From contig NC_066593.1 in the NCBI RefSeq assembly GCF_905475345.1, positions 4,569,774-4,633,773 on the forward strand: a stretch of 64,000 nucleotides of DNA. Direction: 5' to 3'. A program made the position numbers and the translations under genes. Under the pieces are notes generated by a model. That model saw only the letters and a program-made list of their open reading frames with translations, had not been told where the DNA came from and ran no database searches. The DNA comes from Vespula vulgaris (taxonomy: Eukaryota > Arthropoda > Insecta > Hymenoptera > Vespidae). Below are positions 26,107 through 37,725 of this stretch, one piece after another. The first letter of the stretch is position 1. Each line of letters starts with the position of its first letter.

Positions 26107-28609
26107 ATGGCGAACGAAGTGCAAATGAACGAAGAATTTGAACCAGTAACAATCGCCATGAATATAGACAAATCGGTAGTTGAGTGAGTAGGGCATAATT
26201 TTTTTTCCTTATATCTAAAAATATTTCACATCTAAATAAAATTTTTGTTCTTTCTTTTTCTTTCTTTCTCTCTTTTTTTTTTTTTTTTTTTTTTGTTATG
26301 TAATAAATATGCTAAAATTGTGTTACGATTTTTCTTTAGATTGGCAGAGGCAAAGAAGGAAATAGCAAATCAATATTATTCTTTGAAACAATACAAGAAA
26401 GCATTAATTGGATACAATGAAGTTATTGGTTAGTATATTTATATTATTTTATATAATAAAACTAATCTCTTCCTCTATAATAATTAATAATGGTGATTCT
26501 AGAAATGTGTTCAGATGAACCTCGTTATTATGGTAACAGAGCAGCATGTTATATGATGCTTGGCCTATATCGTAACGCTTTGGTTGATGCTAAAAAGTGC
26601 ATTGAATTGGACCCAATGTTTCTCAAAGTACATATATTTGTGTTATATAAAATATTTTGATATTTAAAGTAATTACGTTATATAATTATATTATTTTTAT
26701 GTCTTTAGGCATATATCAGAGTTATTAAATGTTCTTTGATTTTGGGTGACATCATAGAGGCCGAAACTAATATATCAAAACTTTTGGAACTAGATCCTGA
26801 CAATAAAACAATAGCTTCAGAACAAAAAGATTTAGAATACATACAGAAATATCTGAAAGATGCAGATGCTGCTTATGCAGTGAAAGATTTCCGTAAGGTT
26901 AGAGGTTTGTGCAAATATAATGCTCATTTCCACAGCTAACAACTGTTAGCAAAGATTATGCAAAATTTAGTACTACTATTATAGATGAACATAAATTTGC
27001 AAGAGCACACGAAAAACACTATATTATATTATTAAAACTGTACAATCAAATTATTATATTTTGCAAACTAATGTTCCTTTTGTCAATAGGTTGTATATTG
27101 CATGGATCGATGTTGTGATGTGAGCACATCTTGTACAAGATTCAAATTGATCAAAGCTGAATGTCTTGCATTTTTAGGAAGATATGAAGAAGCACAAAAA
27201 ATTGCCAAGTAGATTAATATTTATTTTTTTGCATAGATTTTATGCAATCTAAATTATATTGTATTAATTTATATCTTTAATACTTTTCTTATATTTTAGT
27301 GACATTTTACATATTGACAAACAAAATGCAGATGCTATTTATATTCGTGGTATGTGTTTGTATTTTCAAGACAGTGTTGATAGAGCTTTTGCACATTTTC
27401 AACAAGTATTAAGATTAGCACCTGATCATGATAAAGCATTGGACATTTACAAGGTAATAAGATTTAGATTTGTTATGTTACATTAAATTACACTTAAATG
27501 TATGTAATTTTGACTATTGCTTTACTTTCAGAGAGCAAAAGCTTTAAAAAAGAAGAAAGAAGATGGAAATGCTGCATTTAAAATGAAACGCTATCAAGAA
27601 GCATATGATTTATTTACAGAAGCTTTAACTATAGATCCTCAAAATATAATGACGAATGCAAAACTTCATTTTAACAAAGCAACAGCAGCTACTAAAGTAA
27701 ATTCAAAATTATTGTATATTAAATATTGTTAAATATGTTTTTTATTATGTATTTTAAAAAAACTGTTCCTCATTGTTACAGTTAGGACGATTAAGAGAAT
27801 CGATTACAGAATGCACAGAAGCATTAAAATTTGATGAAAATTATCTAAAAGCTTTACTTAGGAGAGGCTCATCTTATCTGGAATTAAACGAATACGAAGA
27901 AGCAGTTCGTGATTTTGAGAAAGCATGTAAAATAGATAATAGTCGTGGTATGAATATTATATATAAATATAATTATTAAAATATCCAATAAAATAAAAAT
28001 TGATTCTGTATTTAATATTTTATTTTACAGAAAATAAGAGATTCCTTATCGGAGCAAAAATGGCTTTGAAAAAGTCTAAAAAAAAAGATTATTATAAAAT
28101 ATTAGGTATTGATAAAAATGCATCAACTGATGATATTAAAAAAGCATATAGGAAACGAGCTATGGTCCACCATCCAGGTATAAAACTGTTAATAATACTA
28201 ATATATAAAAAAAGGATACATAAATTAGCAAACCATTCAGTATACTCAAAAAAAAAATGGATAATTATTACAGATCGACATGCTAATGCAACTGAAGGGG
28301 AGAAGAAAGAACAAGAAAAGAAATTTAAAGAAGTTGGGGAAGCATATGGCATTTTGTCAGATCCAAAAAAACGTTTACATTATGATAGTGGCCATGACAT
28401 GGATGACAGTGATAATAGTATGCAAGGTATGTAAACTTATTCATTATTCAATAACTTTACAACTATATGAATACTATGAATATTTCAAATGATAACAAAT
28501 TTTTATAGATGTGGATCCTCGTGGAATGTTTCCAACCTTTTTTGCTCAAGATGGGGGCTTTCAATTTCGAACTGAATTTTACAATGGTTACAGTTTTCAT
28601 TTGGGTTAA
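26107..28609 (+). CDS. Dnajc7: DnaJ homolog subfamily C member 7 (TPR2 co-chaperone)
   Basis: Eleven exons (26107-26183, 26340-26428, 26503-26627, 26709-26897, 27090-27208, 27300-27453, 27532-27696, 27782-27947, 28031-28177, 28274-28426, 28509-28609) encode 494 residues, the same length as human DNAJC7. The N-terminal three quarters are tandem TPR repeats, seen as alternating helices such as AKKEIANQYYSLKQYKKAL, YYGNRAACYMMLGLYRNAL, EDGNAAFKMKRYQEAYDLF and KALLRRGSSYLELNEYEEAV. A J domain follows at about 383-453 (KDYYKILGIDKNAS, then VHHP-DRHAN) with the HPD tripeptide at 409-411, split by an intron. Known role: a cytosolic co-chaperone that binds HSP70 and HSP90 through its TPRs and recycles clients from HSP90 to HSP70. 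The end DPRGMFPTFF and GFQFRTEFYNG is typical of the family. The donor after exon 4 is weak (GTTAGA). Confidence 0.96.
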
Positions 28610-29712
28610 TAACATTCCAAAGCACATCATGATATCACAGTATATCGTACTATCATTATCTTAGTTTATTTAATATAAAAATATAATGTTTTACTCTTTG
28701 CAGTCATATATATTTATTGGTCTTGATATTTAGATCACTATGTACAAAGTTGTATACTGACAGTAGATTATTTTTTATAAGTTTGCTTTCTCCGCGTTTT
28801 TTATTCATAAATAAGAAAAATTCTCATTCTTTTCAAATATCGTAAATATAATGTTTTTCACGAAAAAATGGACATTGATAGAAAGATACATTATTTTGAA
28901 CTTATATTCTTTTAAAAATACTTTCTCTAATCCACCTGGTTTGCATGATATTACAATTCCTTTATTCTATTTCATGGTATTCTTAGAATTAAATATAGTG
29001 AATGGACATGCATAGAAAAATTATACATTGAAGCCCTGTTATTGTTATAATAAATGATAATAAAAATTTACAGCTATGCTATAGAAAAGTGTGTTTTATC
29101 ACCTAAATGTATGTCTTATTGAAAATAATATACTAAAATTGAAATTTGGGTTAAATTTTTTTTAGAAATATTCAAATATTCAAATTTATTAATTATATAT
29201 ATATATATATTTATATACATACATACATACATATATACATACATACATACATACATGTGTGTTTTCATTATTAAAATACGTAAACAATATTTATTACTTT
29301 CATATGATATAATCTGTTGTATATTTTATTTTTAATTAAGAAAATATATAATTTGCTCAAGTTACTTAATTAATTATTTACTGTATTATTATAAATATTA
29401 TATAAGAAGTTCATAACATTGTGTAAATTTTATGTTTAACATAAATTGTTAATCTTTTCTTTTATTGTAATAAGATGATAATTTTATATATTATAAAAAA
29501 TTGTTTAACATTAACCCTTAATGGTCTATAGACTCTGTTAAGAGAACTTTTATGTGAACCTTTAGGGGTTAACAATCATTAAATATTTATTATATATGTG
29601 TAATTTTTTATTTGCTTAATAAAAATTAAAATATTTATTGAAAATGCAGTAAAATTTTTGTGAAGTAAAATGTGGCATATAAATTTTATAAATGTATCAT
29701 AAAAGTAGTACT
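28610..29712. other. convergent 3' region between DNAJC7 and spaetzle
   Basis: Very AT-rich DNA with no supported gene. It includes a CATA/TACA repeat at about 29215-29258. It should hold both 3' UTRs. Confidence 0.6.
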
Positions 29713-30884
29713 TTACTTTTTACGATTTTTTATCTCAGTTTTTTGATTTCTTTGATCACCAATTATGCCCATTCTGGTCAATGAATTTCCAATAAATTTA
29801 ACATGACAACAACAACTTGATGGGAAACGAAACATTTCTGGATTAATCTTACCATTATTAGAAACAGCAGCTAGCTGACGGTAAATGTACTTTTGCTTAC
29901 ATGTAGTTTTATAGCCTTCAGCAAGGCCATTGATTATATTGCATTCACTATTTTCATTACTACAAATAATAATAAATTATATTATAAAATTATACATTAT
30001 ATATTATAAAAATAATTGATATATGATTTTAGTAATAATATTTATTCTTTTTTACATAATATATTTGTTATACTATTTCTACAGCATAGAGCAAAGCTTT
30101 ACAAACCTGCATGTTTCAATTCGTACTCCTTGTTTAAAATTTTCTTGATTTATAACAAATAACCATTCCTTGTTCTTAGTTTCTGCAGATTTTGGATAAA
30201 TTACTTGTTCCTAGAATAATGATTGATATTAACAATGAAATTTAACATAACAAAAAATTAATAGCATATGTATCTTTCTAATTATAAATCTTACAGTAGA
30301 TAGACAAAGAGGTGCATCATCTGTTGCATCAATCCTCTGTACAACATCAGGTATCTAAAATATACGAACATTTTATTGTCTGATTTTATAAAAAAAATTT
30401 AATATGATATATAAAAACAAAAGGCTACTTCTCACCGCATCTACAGTTGCTAAATATTTAATACTATTATTTTGCTGAATTGCAGCATTTATTATTTCTT
30501 CAGGATATTCAAATACTCTTTCACAAAAAGTTGTTCCATTACAAATTGGTGCTGGTGATAATAATGTTGCTTTGTGTGATTCACTTGTTAATGCATCTTC
30601 AGTAGGAAAAATAAATTTTCCATCTATGTGTTGTTAAAAAAACTTTGTAAAAATATTTAAAAAAGTATAAGCTGTACTATTTTGTCAAAAATATATATAT
30701 ACATAAATACACACACACGCACATACAATTTATCAATTGCAAGTAAAAATATATAAAAAAGTATTTTTGTAATTTACCAATATTATTTCTCTGTTCAAGT
30801 AATCTTCTTTGTCCTATTTGAGTTCCTGTAAAATTAAGGAATTCAGAAAAATATTTATATATATATAATATTTAAATTATAATT

Positions 30885-30953
<69 letters not shown>

Positions 30954-31796
30954 TCTAAAGTATTATATTATATACTTATAGTTCATTCATTAATATTATT
31001 ATTTTTGGCTTAGTTATTAATAGCAAGTAATTCACTATGCTTGTAAGTTTCATTAATTAAAATTGGATCATCATCATGAAATATCTGACCTCTTATACTT
31101 CTATCCTGATCATACATTTGGTTTGTTGTAGAAATTGATGATTGATCCTTTCTATCAAATGTAATAATTTTAGTCTGAACTGCATGTTGTGCAGAGTCAT
31201 TATTATTCGATTCCCAATTTCTATTCACTGACGGTTCTGAGAATTCAAATTCTCCACGTGGATAAGTATGAACATTTTTGAAAAACTAAAAAATAGAAAT
31301 ACCACAAGATTATATAATAATTCATATTATCCTTGAATTCTGGAAAATTTAATTTCTTAATATATATTTAATAAACATTTGATAAGAAATGAAATTTGAT
31401 TTTCAGATTTATAAATACAAAATTTACGTTAACGTCATAAAAAAATTAATACAGGATTAATTTAAGAGAAAGAAAAAGCGTTCGCATCTTAACAAATATT
31501 GAAAAAAACTATTTATACGTTTTAAATTGCCCGCGTTCGGTAAGATGTACGACGATGTATATATAATCTTTTGAATTAGACTATCTTAAAACTATACATT
31601 ATACGTATCATTATATTATAATAAAATCGTATTATAAGATGCAAATGTAAAATGTAAAAGAATGTAAATATATTTTTTATATATATAATATACAGATAAA
31701 AACTATTTTTAAATTTGATAAAAAAAAACTCACCAGAAGTACGATATATCCACTCACGAAAATCCGACCAAAACTATTAGTCTCTCGTTTCATCAT
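29713..31796 (-). CDS. spz: spaetzle, cystine-knot ligand of Toll
   Basis: Minus exons 31734-31796, 31036-31285, 30778-30825, 30436-30623, 30295-30354, 30107-30210 and 29713-29959 encode 319 residues. The N-terminus is a signal peptide spread over the first two exons (hydrophobic IFVSGYIVLLFF after MMKRETNSFGR). A disordered prodomain follows, with the conserved CNGTTFCERVFEYP. The cystine-knot domain starts after an arginine (VVQR) with IDATDDAPLC; its first cysteine is at position 10, exactly as in Drosophila Spz after its activation site. It then shows EQVIYPKSA, EWLFVINQENFKQGVRIETC, YKTTCKQKYIYRQLAAV and FPSSCCCHVKF, seven cysteines in all. Known role: zymogen cleaved by SPE-type serine proteases; the dimer activates Toll in immunity and dorsoventral patterning. 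A basic 26-residue tail (to RNQKTEIKNRKK) extends past the usual end. The donor at 31035 (GTGAAT) is weak, but fits the phase. Confidence 0.88.
30895..30950. repeat. (CT)n microsatellite in a spaetzle intron
   Basis: Nearly pure CT run of about 55 bases, GA on the coding strand, between the second and third coding exons. Confidence 0.9.
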
Positions 31797-33049
31797 TTCT
31801 TTGATTCAATTGAATACTTTTTTATACACAACAAAGTAGTTCCTTATTTCTTCCTCTTGAGTCTTCTCTTAGATTTTTTCCCTATATTTTTTTACTTTTT
31901 TTCTTCTTCTTTGTATATTCACTTATTGTGTACACATATACATTTACATATATACATCATACATACGTATCATATATATTCTTTATTTTTTTTTTTAATT
32001 ATCTTTGCTGTGTCAATAATAATTGACACTTTACATACGACAATCAAAATCAAATGTTCTATTTAGATTCATCTAAAAACTATTTTCCAAATTATTGAAT
32101 AGAATGAGTTTAGAAAAATGATGAGAAAAATCTTCCTAATTCACGGTAATAATTCATTACGTTCAAAGAAATAAAGGACAACACATTGATATACGAAGAT
32201 CATCAGGTTAGGATTAACACGTTGGTGGGGGAACACGGATATATGTATGTACATTTAATCACTTGTGGTTATTTACCACCGGCTAACCACAATACTAAGA
32301 TGATACTGGAAACCGGATTTTGTGACGCGATATTAAATTGTAATACGCTAATATGAAGGTCGCGTAAACTTTTATCGTTGAAAGTATGCTTTTAGGTAAT
32401 GAGATGTGTATAACGAGCGACAATAGTGTACAACGACGGACCGTACGCAAACGACTGGAAAAAATATTTATATACAAATAGATATCTTATAACAGATTTT
32501 GTAAACATTGAGCATCTTCAAAGGTAAAAACGAGTGAAAATATTACAAAGAGGTGGGAATGCCCAAATAAATCCCGCTCAACAGTGTGTCATTTCCGCTA
32601 ATTGGGAACGGGAAATTTTATCACGATTATTAAACCGCAGTTGTTAACTATAATCGCGGAAGTGATTATAAATTCTTTTAAAATTAGCTGTGGTTTTTTT
32701 TTTATCAGTAACAAGTTTATTTAATAGTTATTCTAAATTCTAAAAATATTTCGAACATTTGATTGTACATTGTATATTACTTCTGAACATTATTTTGTTC
32801 TATAACAAAATATATAAAAGATAATGTAACCTTAATAAATTTGTTAATTGTTAATTTAGACGAACACCTTGTAAAATGACATTTTTTTAATTTCATACGA
32901 TTTTATTGATTTTCTTTTCTTTATCATCATCATCATTATTATTATTATTATTATTATTATACGAGATAGACAATTGGTCGAATGAATAATCACGTGATGT
33001 AATGTGTCTAGTTGCCAGCGTTATAAGTTATAACTAGTGTTTTCAAATC
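31797..33049. promoter_or_regulatory. divergent promoter region between spaetzle and the TEDC1-like gene
   Basis: The start codons face away from each other. There is an (ATT)n run at about 32935-32960. The block at about 32140-32660 is the least AT-rich part and includes two GGGAA/GGGA-type motifs (GGGAACGGGAAATTTT near 32605), which resemble NF-kB/Rel sites and would suit an immune gene; this is inference from one motif only. Confidence 0.35.
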
Positions 33050-34496
33050 ATGTCGGATATTAAAAATGTTATAGAATTGCTATGTAAACATTTGAATTTA
33101 TCAATTAAAGTGGCAATTCAACCAGAATATTTTAGGTTATCTAAATATAATAATACAACGCAAAAATCTGTAAGTATCAATATCGACGGATAAGTTTGTA
33201 TCATATTTTGAAACCTTTGTCTATATTAATGACAAATTTCTTTATTTTCCAGGATATATTATGGACGATATTACACATATTAAGCTTTTATGCAGCGAAA
33301 GAAAAGCAAAATGACATATACTTTGAGGAATATGGTAAGTTTGTCATTTTCTTTGTGTGTACATATATTTTTTATTTTCATTTACTGCATTCTTTTGTTT
33401 TGTTGCAACAATTAAAAAATATGAATATAATGTTGTAGATAAATTATCTGCTACAAAATTATATTTCGCTTTTTTACAATATCCAGCGATTGAATTTTAT
33501 AGTTTATCAGAAAGCTGCCATAATAATAGAGTACTTCTATTAGCATTTGCATGGCTTTTAGCTACACAAAATGTTTTAAATATCGTGGTACGTGTCAACT
33601 TGACATCTAGTCTTTTAGGAAGGGAATGTTCATGCCCTGATATATCTTTGGTAAATATGCAAATTTTAAAAAATATTTAAAAATAAAACATATTATTAAA
33701 ATATAATATTTTTTAGAAAGAAGTATCTACAGTAGAAACATCATGCTCTGTACATACACAAATAAAAAATATTATCCATCACAATAGTAAAATAAATTTT
33801 AATATTAAACATATATCCGAATTAATTTGCAAAAAAGTTAAATTGTTAAATAAAGCTCATGATGCGAGCTTGAATTTTGATCATCTTGCACATATGAATG
33901 TAATGGAAATTGCATTTATAAAGCATTTATTAGCCTTACATACAGATTCAAATTTTGTTCAATATAAACAACAAAAGTCAGATTTGCGTGCTATAGGAGT
34001 GATGTTAGATATACATTTAAAATGGATGGAAAAAGAACATCTATTTTATGATTGGATGGTATATTTTGTTATATATTTAATTACTATATAAATATGAAGA
34101 TATAATCTGATTGAAGAAATTAATTTAGAAATATAATCTCATTGATTTTAGATAAGTGTGATCAAGGAATATGAGAAATCTGTAGATATTAATATAAATA
34201 GAATAAGTTGGGATGAAATTGGTAGTTTCATTTCTTTGTTGGAACATGTTATAAAAAAGAAATTATATTCTGTTTACTCAGAAAAAACAGAAGACAATCT
34301 GGAATGTCGTAACACTTTCCAATGTACATCTCGTTTATTAAGAACATCCGATATCAAATGTGAAGTTAATAAATGGTTAATGGATGTAACCATTCAACTA
34401 AATCAAATAAAAGAAACACTTGGAAAAAATAAAGAAGAGCTCGCATTACAATTGAAAAATATATTAATGATCGTGCCATTGTGCATTCGAGTTTAA
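33050..34496 (+). CDS. Tedc1: tubulin epsilon and delta complex protein 1 (TEDC1)-like
   Basis: Exons 33050-33169, 33253-33334, 33439-33650, 33717-34058 and 34152-34496 encode 366 residues. The N-terminal half resembles the TEDC1/C14orf80 domain: PEYFRLSKY, then DILWTILHILSF, a spacer with FAFLQYPAIEFYSL, and the strongest stretch NNRVLLLAFAWLLATQNVL (family pattern: residues like SRELLLALSWLLA). The rest is helical and charged, with no other domain. Known role in vertebrates: partner of TEDC2, delta- and epsilon-tubulin, needed for triplet microtubules in centrioles. Delta- and epsilon-tubulin have been lost in several insect lineages, so presence here would be informative. The identification is from remembered family pattern, not alignment, and is moderate. 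Confidence 0.62.
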
Positions 34497-34670
34497 TACT
34501 GCTATAATATTTTTTTATGAAGCATATGTAGAATTATAATTTTTAGTGGATTTTTATAAGGATACCATACGTCAACTAAATTTCATTTATAAGAAAAAAA
34601 ATGTTAGCAGAAATTAAAAAAATCAAATTAGTTAGGCCTAATATGTATTAAACAGAAATTTATCTAAATG

Positions 34671-35351
34671 TCACGACGTGGGAGTCGTTATCAGGTCAAT
34701 TACACCGAACGATGAAATAAAAACATTGAGAACCGTGACGAGAAATATACCGATAACAGTCCAATTATTAGCTGTTTCAGCTTTACACATTTGCGCGTCG
34801 ACCTTTACATCGTATCTACTATTCCAAATTAATCCAATTCCAACTACAACTTGAATGAGTAAACTGGAAGTAATCATTGTCAATGAAGGATAATAATATG
34901 GATGCCGACCGTCGGTTTGTAGAACATAACGCAATTGATTAGCATTAGCTGATAACAATGCTAAATCCATCATTCCTTGAGCAAGAGTCTTTTTATGCTG
35001 ATAAATGTTCACATCCGGTATCGGTTGAATCGGTGGTTGAGGAAAAAAGGGATGTTGTCCGCTAGGGTAGTTCGGTTGTCCAAACGATGTTTCTGGTATA
35101 AGACCGTCGTCGATACCTTTATCACCTGGCCGTGAAAGAATACCAGGTTCTAGATCGTCTATCTCTGGACCCGAAGTTGGTCGTGGATTATAAGTGTTGT
35201 CTGTTTCTAAAAGTGCACCGAGTCGCGGCTCCACGCGTGGCAATGGATTTTTTAATTCGAGAGTTAACGGTTGCAAACTCTCATCCGGAATTTCATCCAT
35301 ATATAAAATTTCATCTTGATCACTGTTCGTTCGTTCATTCATTATGATCAC
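34671..35351 (-). CDS. NijA: ninjurin (NINJ1/2 family) membrane protein
   Basis: An intronless frame of 226 residues. The C-terminal half is a ninjurin domain: HKKTLAQGMMDLALLSANAN with QLRYVLQ (the amphipathic helix segment of human NINJ1 reads similarly around KKSAAESMLDIALLMANASQ), then two membrane segments at about 155-177 (MITSSLLIQVVVGIGLIW) and 198-219 (WTVIGIFLVTVLNVFISSFG), with the intervening RYDVK matching the KYDL of NINJ1. The first ~125 residues are acidic and Pro-rich (PRPTSGPEIDDLEPG, PFFPQPPIQPIP) and much longer than in mammals; fly ninjurin A also has an extended ectodomain. Known role: cell adhesion, and in mammals plasma-membrane rupture at lytic death. Which insect ninjurin (A, B or C) this is cannot be settled here; the symbol is a best guess. 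MIIM versus MNER start is uncertain. Its stop is 175 bases from the convergent TEDC1 stop. Confidence 0.85.
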   Translation of the reverse strand: MIIMNERTNSDQDEILYMDEIPDESLQPLTLELKNPLPRVEPRLGALLETDNTYNPRPTSGPEIDDLEPGILSRPGDKGIDDGLIPETSFGQPNYPSGQHPFFPQPPIQPIPDVNIYQHKKTLAQGMMDLALLSANANQLRYVLQTDGRHPYYYPSLTMITSSLLIQVVVGIGLIWNSRYDVKVDAQMCKAETANNWTVIGIFLVTVLNVFISSFGVIDLITTPTS

Positions 35352-36354
35352 ATAAAAAAAAACGGATTAACTTTTTCTTTTAATTTTTTAAACGAATGTT
35401 AGATTTCCACAATGGAATGATTTTTAATTATATAGCTATCGCTTTCGTTCGATCATTTAAAAACACTTGGTACTTAAAATAGTACTAATGAATGCAACGA
35501 ACATTAATATATCGTGATATTTATTAAAATTATACACACGCGAACAACTCGATGTACACTCGAATATTATGAATCACTCTTTGTATAATTAGACGAGCGA
35601 TCTAGTCTTTATTCGAGATCACGTGCGGATGTAATTTATAGAATATTACGTACGACAATATTTTCATCTATTTAGAGAAAAAAATAATTGTTTATATTTT
35701 ATTTTCGTAAAAAATTCTGATAATTTTAAAAATAACATTTATAGATCGGTGTTAAAAATGTCTTGCCATAGAACGTTCATACGACTACTAAACATTACGA
35801 AGTCTCCATCGATTCTGTACGAAAGGTCACTTGATCGCAGATAGCTGATTCATTCCAATGATACATCAAACTTAGAAAACCCAATGGTATTATAAATGTA
35901 TTCATTCTAGTTTTTTTTTCTCCAAGAAAGAAGAAATGAAAGTAGGCGTTTAAAGAGAAGTAAAAAAGATCTTTTTCTTTAATTCATTCGTATTTCATTT
36001 CCTTAAAGCGTTGCAATGATCTCATCCTTGTTTTTCATATTGAATTTAAATGAATAGATAAAATCAATTTTTATAATTTCTCTATTATTGTTATATGCAT
36101 ATATTTCGTTAGAACAGAATTAGAGATGATAATATTGAACGATCCGTTGTCAAGCAAACAGTCGCTGCACTCATATACATAAAAGTTGAATCTTTCACGA
36201 CCGCATTCCTATAAACGTCGAGAAATTCCATTGTAGTATTTGCCAATTCGAAATAAATGTAAAATGATCATGTCGGATTTAGATGAATATTTAATTTATT
36301 ATATTTCATCGTATGATTAATTCGTCTGTTCCAAATTCTACTTAACGAATTAAA
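35352..36354. other. intergenic, divergent promoter region
   Basis: AT-rich DNA between the starts of ninjurin (minus) and the orphan gene (plus). No gene or repeat stands out. Confidence 0.5.
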
Positions 36355-37449
36355 ATGATTCCTTATAAGAAATGTTGTGCTCAGTGTCCAGGCGTGATAA
36401 ATGTTCCGAAATGTGAGAGAACTCACGAATGTTGTTTACCCAAATATGTATCAGGTAATTTGAAGATTTCATTTTTTAAAAAAGCAATGATTGATTATTC
36501 TAAAAATCAAAAAAAACATGAAATAGGACTTAAAAGAGCTGACCAAAAGCTATCATGCTATGATAGATTTTCTATCGCAAAAAAGCTTCACGCGGAGAAC
36601 TTAAAACATCAACCACTTCCTGATAAAGTCAACGACGATATAATGAAGAATTTCAAACTAAAGGAATCTTTTCATTTACCCTCCTTGAACGAACAATACC
36701 AAAACAATAATAAGGGTAATAGTTGTAATAAGTTACGCTCCAAGTATCACTGTGATTCCGTATTAGGATATAAGAAGCCAGAAACAAAAATGGATTTGGC
36801 TATTTGCTGGCAGACTCCTGTGGATCCAATTTATGAACCACCGAAACCGACACACATCGATGGATCAGAGGGAGGAGCTGCACCGGCAATTTTTGAACTT
36901 GTACAAGGTGCTCCAAAGTCGAGGCGTGATCAGTTACGTTCTAACGATTATAATGCTAAACACAATGATAGTAAGTATCGTGAAATATATGAGACGAATC
37001 TCGCAAAAGAAGATCGAGATAAACGTTATGATAATTCACAACAGAATCAAAATAATTGCGAGCGTCATTGTAAATGCATGGATTCTACGAATATCCAAAA
37101 ATCAATTTCGCGTGAACGTTCTAGATCACAATATTCTATCAGGAAGAGCGGTGTAAACTATGAGAATAAAGAAAAGAATGATCCTAGATTAATCAAATCA
37201 GCTGTAGGAGTCACTTTAGGTACTGAATCGAATGATAATGCGTCTCGACGATTACCACAAAAGATAGATGTACCACGTCCAAAAACACCATTCGCTAAAA
37301 GATCGTTTAGTATAGAAACTTTATCTCCACCTTTTAGTATCGTAAACGGCTGCAGAGATACCGATTATCCAGAACATTGGAGGCTTATGACGGTCTATCA
37401 GCAATCTTATAAAAATCCTCGAAAGTATAAAACTAATTTTCACCGTTAG
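36355..37449 (+). CDS. intronless protein of unknown function, possibly axonemal
   Basis: An uninterrupted frame of 364 residues in a region where nearly all other genes are split. I do not recognise a named family. Visible features: a cysteine-rich N-terminus (KKCCAQCPGVINV, CERTHECCLP), a basic body rich in Asn, Lys and Ser with no membrane segment or signal peptide, a middle segment ETKMDLAICWQTPVDPIYEP followed by PKPTHIDGSEGGAAPAIFEL, and a C-terminal tail DYPEHWRLMTVYQQSYKNPR. The last motif, an aromatic pair followed by TVYQQSYK-P, is of the kind seen in small sperm or ciliary microtubule-associated proteins; that is inference only. Start chosen as the first ATG; it is preceded by in-frame stops in AT-rich DNA. 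An AATAAA-type signal lies shortly after the stop (about 37510-37525). Codon use looks like real coding sequence. Confidence 0.7.
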   Translation: MIPYKKCCAQCPGVINVPKCERTHECCLPKYVSGNLKISFFKKAMIDYSKNQKKHEIGLKRADQKLSCYDRFSIAKKLHAENLKHQPLPDKVNDDIMKNFKLKESFHLPSLNEQYQNNNKGNSCNKLRSKYHCDSVLGYKKPETKMDLAICWQTPVDPIYEPPKPTHIDGSEGGAAPAIFELVQGAPKSRRDQLRSNDYNAKHNDSKYREIYETNLAKEDRDKRYDNSQQNQNNCERHCKCMDSTNIQKSISRERSRSQYSIRKSGVNYENKEKNDPRLIKSAVGVTLGTESNDNASRRLPQKIDVPRPKTPFAKRSFSIETLSPPFSIVNGCRDTDYPEHWRLMTVYQQSYKNPRKYKTNFHR

Positions 37450-37725
37450 GGATAGTGATATAAAATAATTATTAATATCGAAATTGCAACTTGGTTCTTC
37501 TCCAAATTTAAAATCAATAATAAAATCTAAACATCAGATTTTTATTTAGCTGCACATTAAATTAAATTATAATCAAATCATATTAGATCAAATGTAAAAT
37601 ATTAAAGCTATAACACAATAACAATTATTCTTTTATCTTCTTATTTCTCTGCCTTTGCAAAGGTAGTTACTTACTCTTTTGATTAGTTATAGATCAAATA
37701 ATGTTTCAACCCTTAATAGAAGTTA

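Noticed and set aside
29215..29258. CATA array considered as a CRISPR-like or satellite repeat
   Set aside because: Simple four-base microsatellite with no spacers; the genome is eukaryotic.
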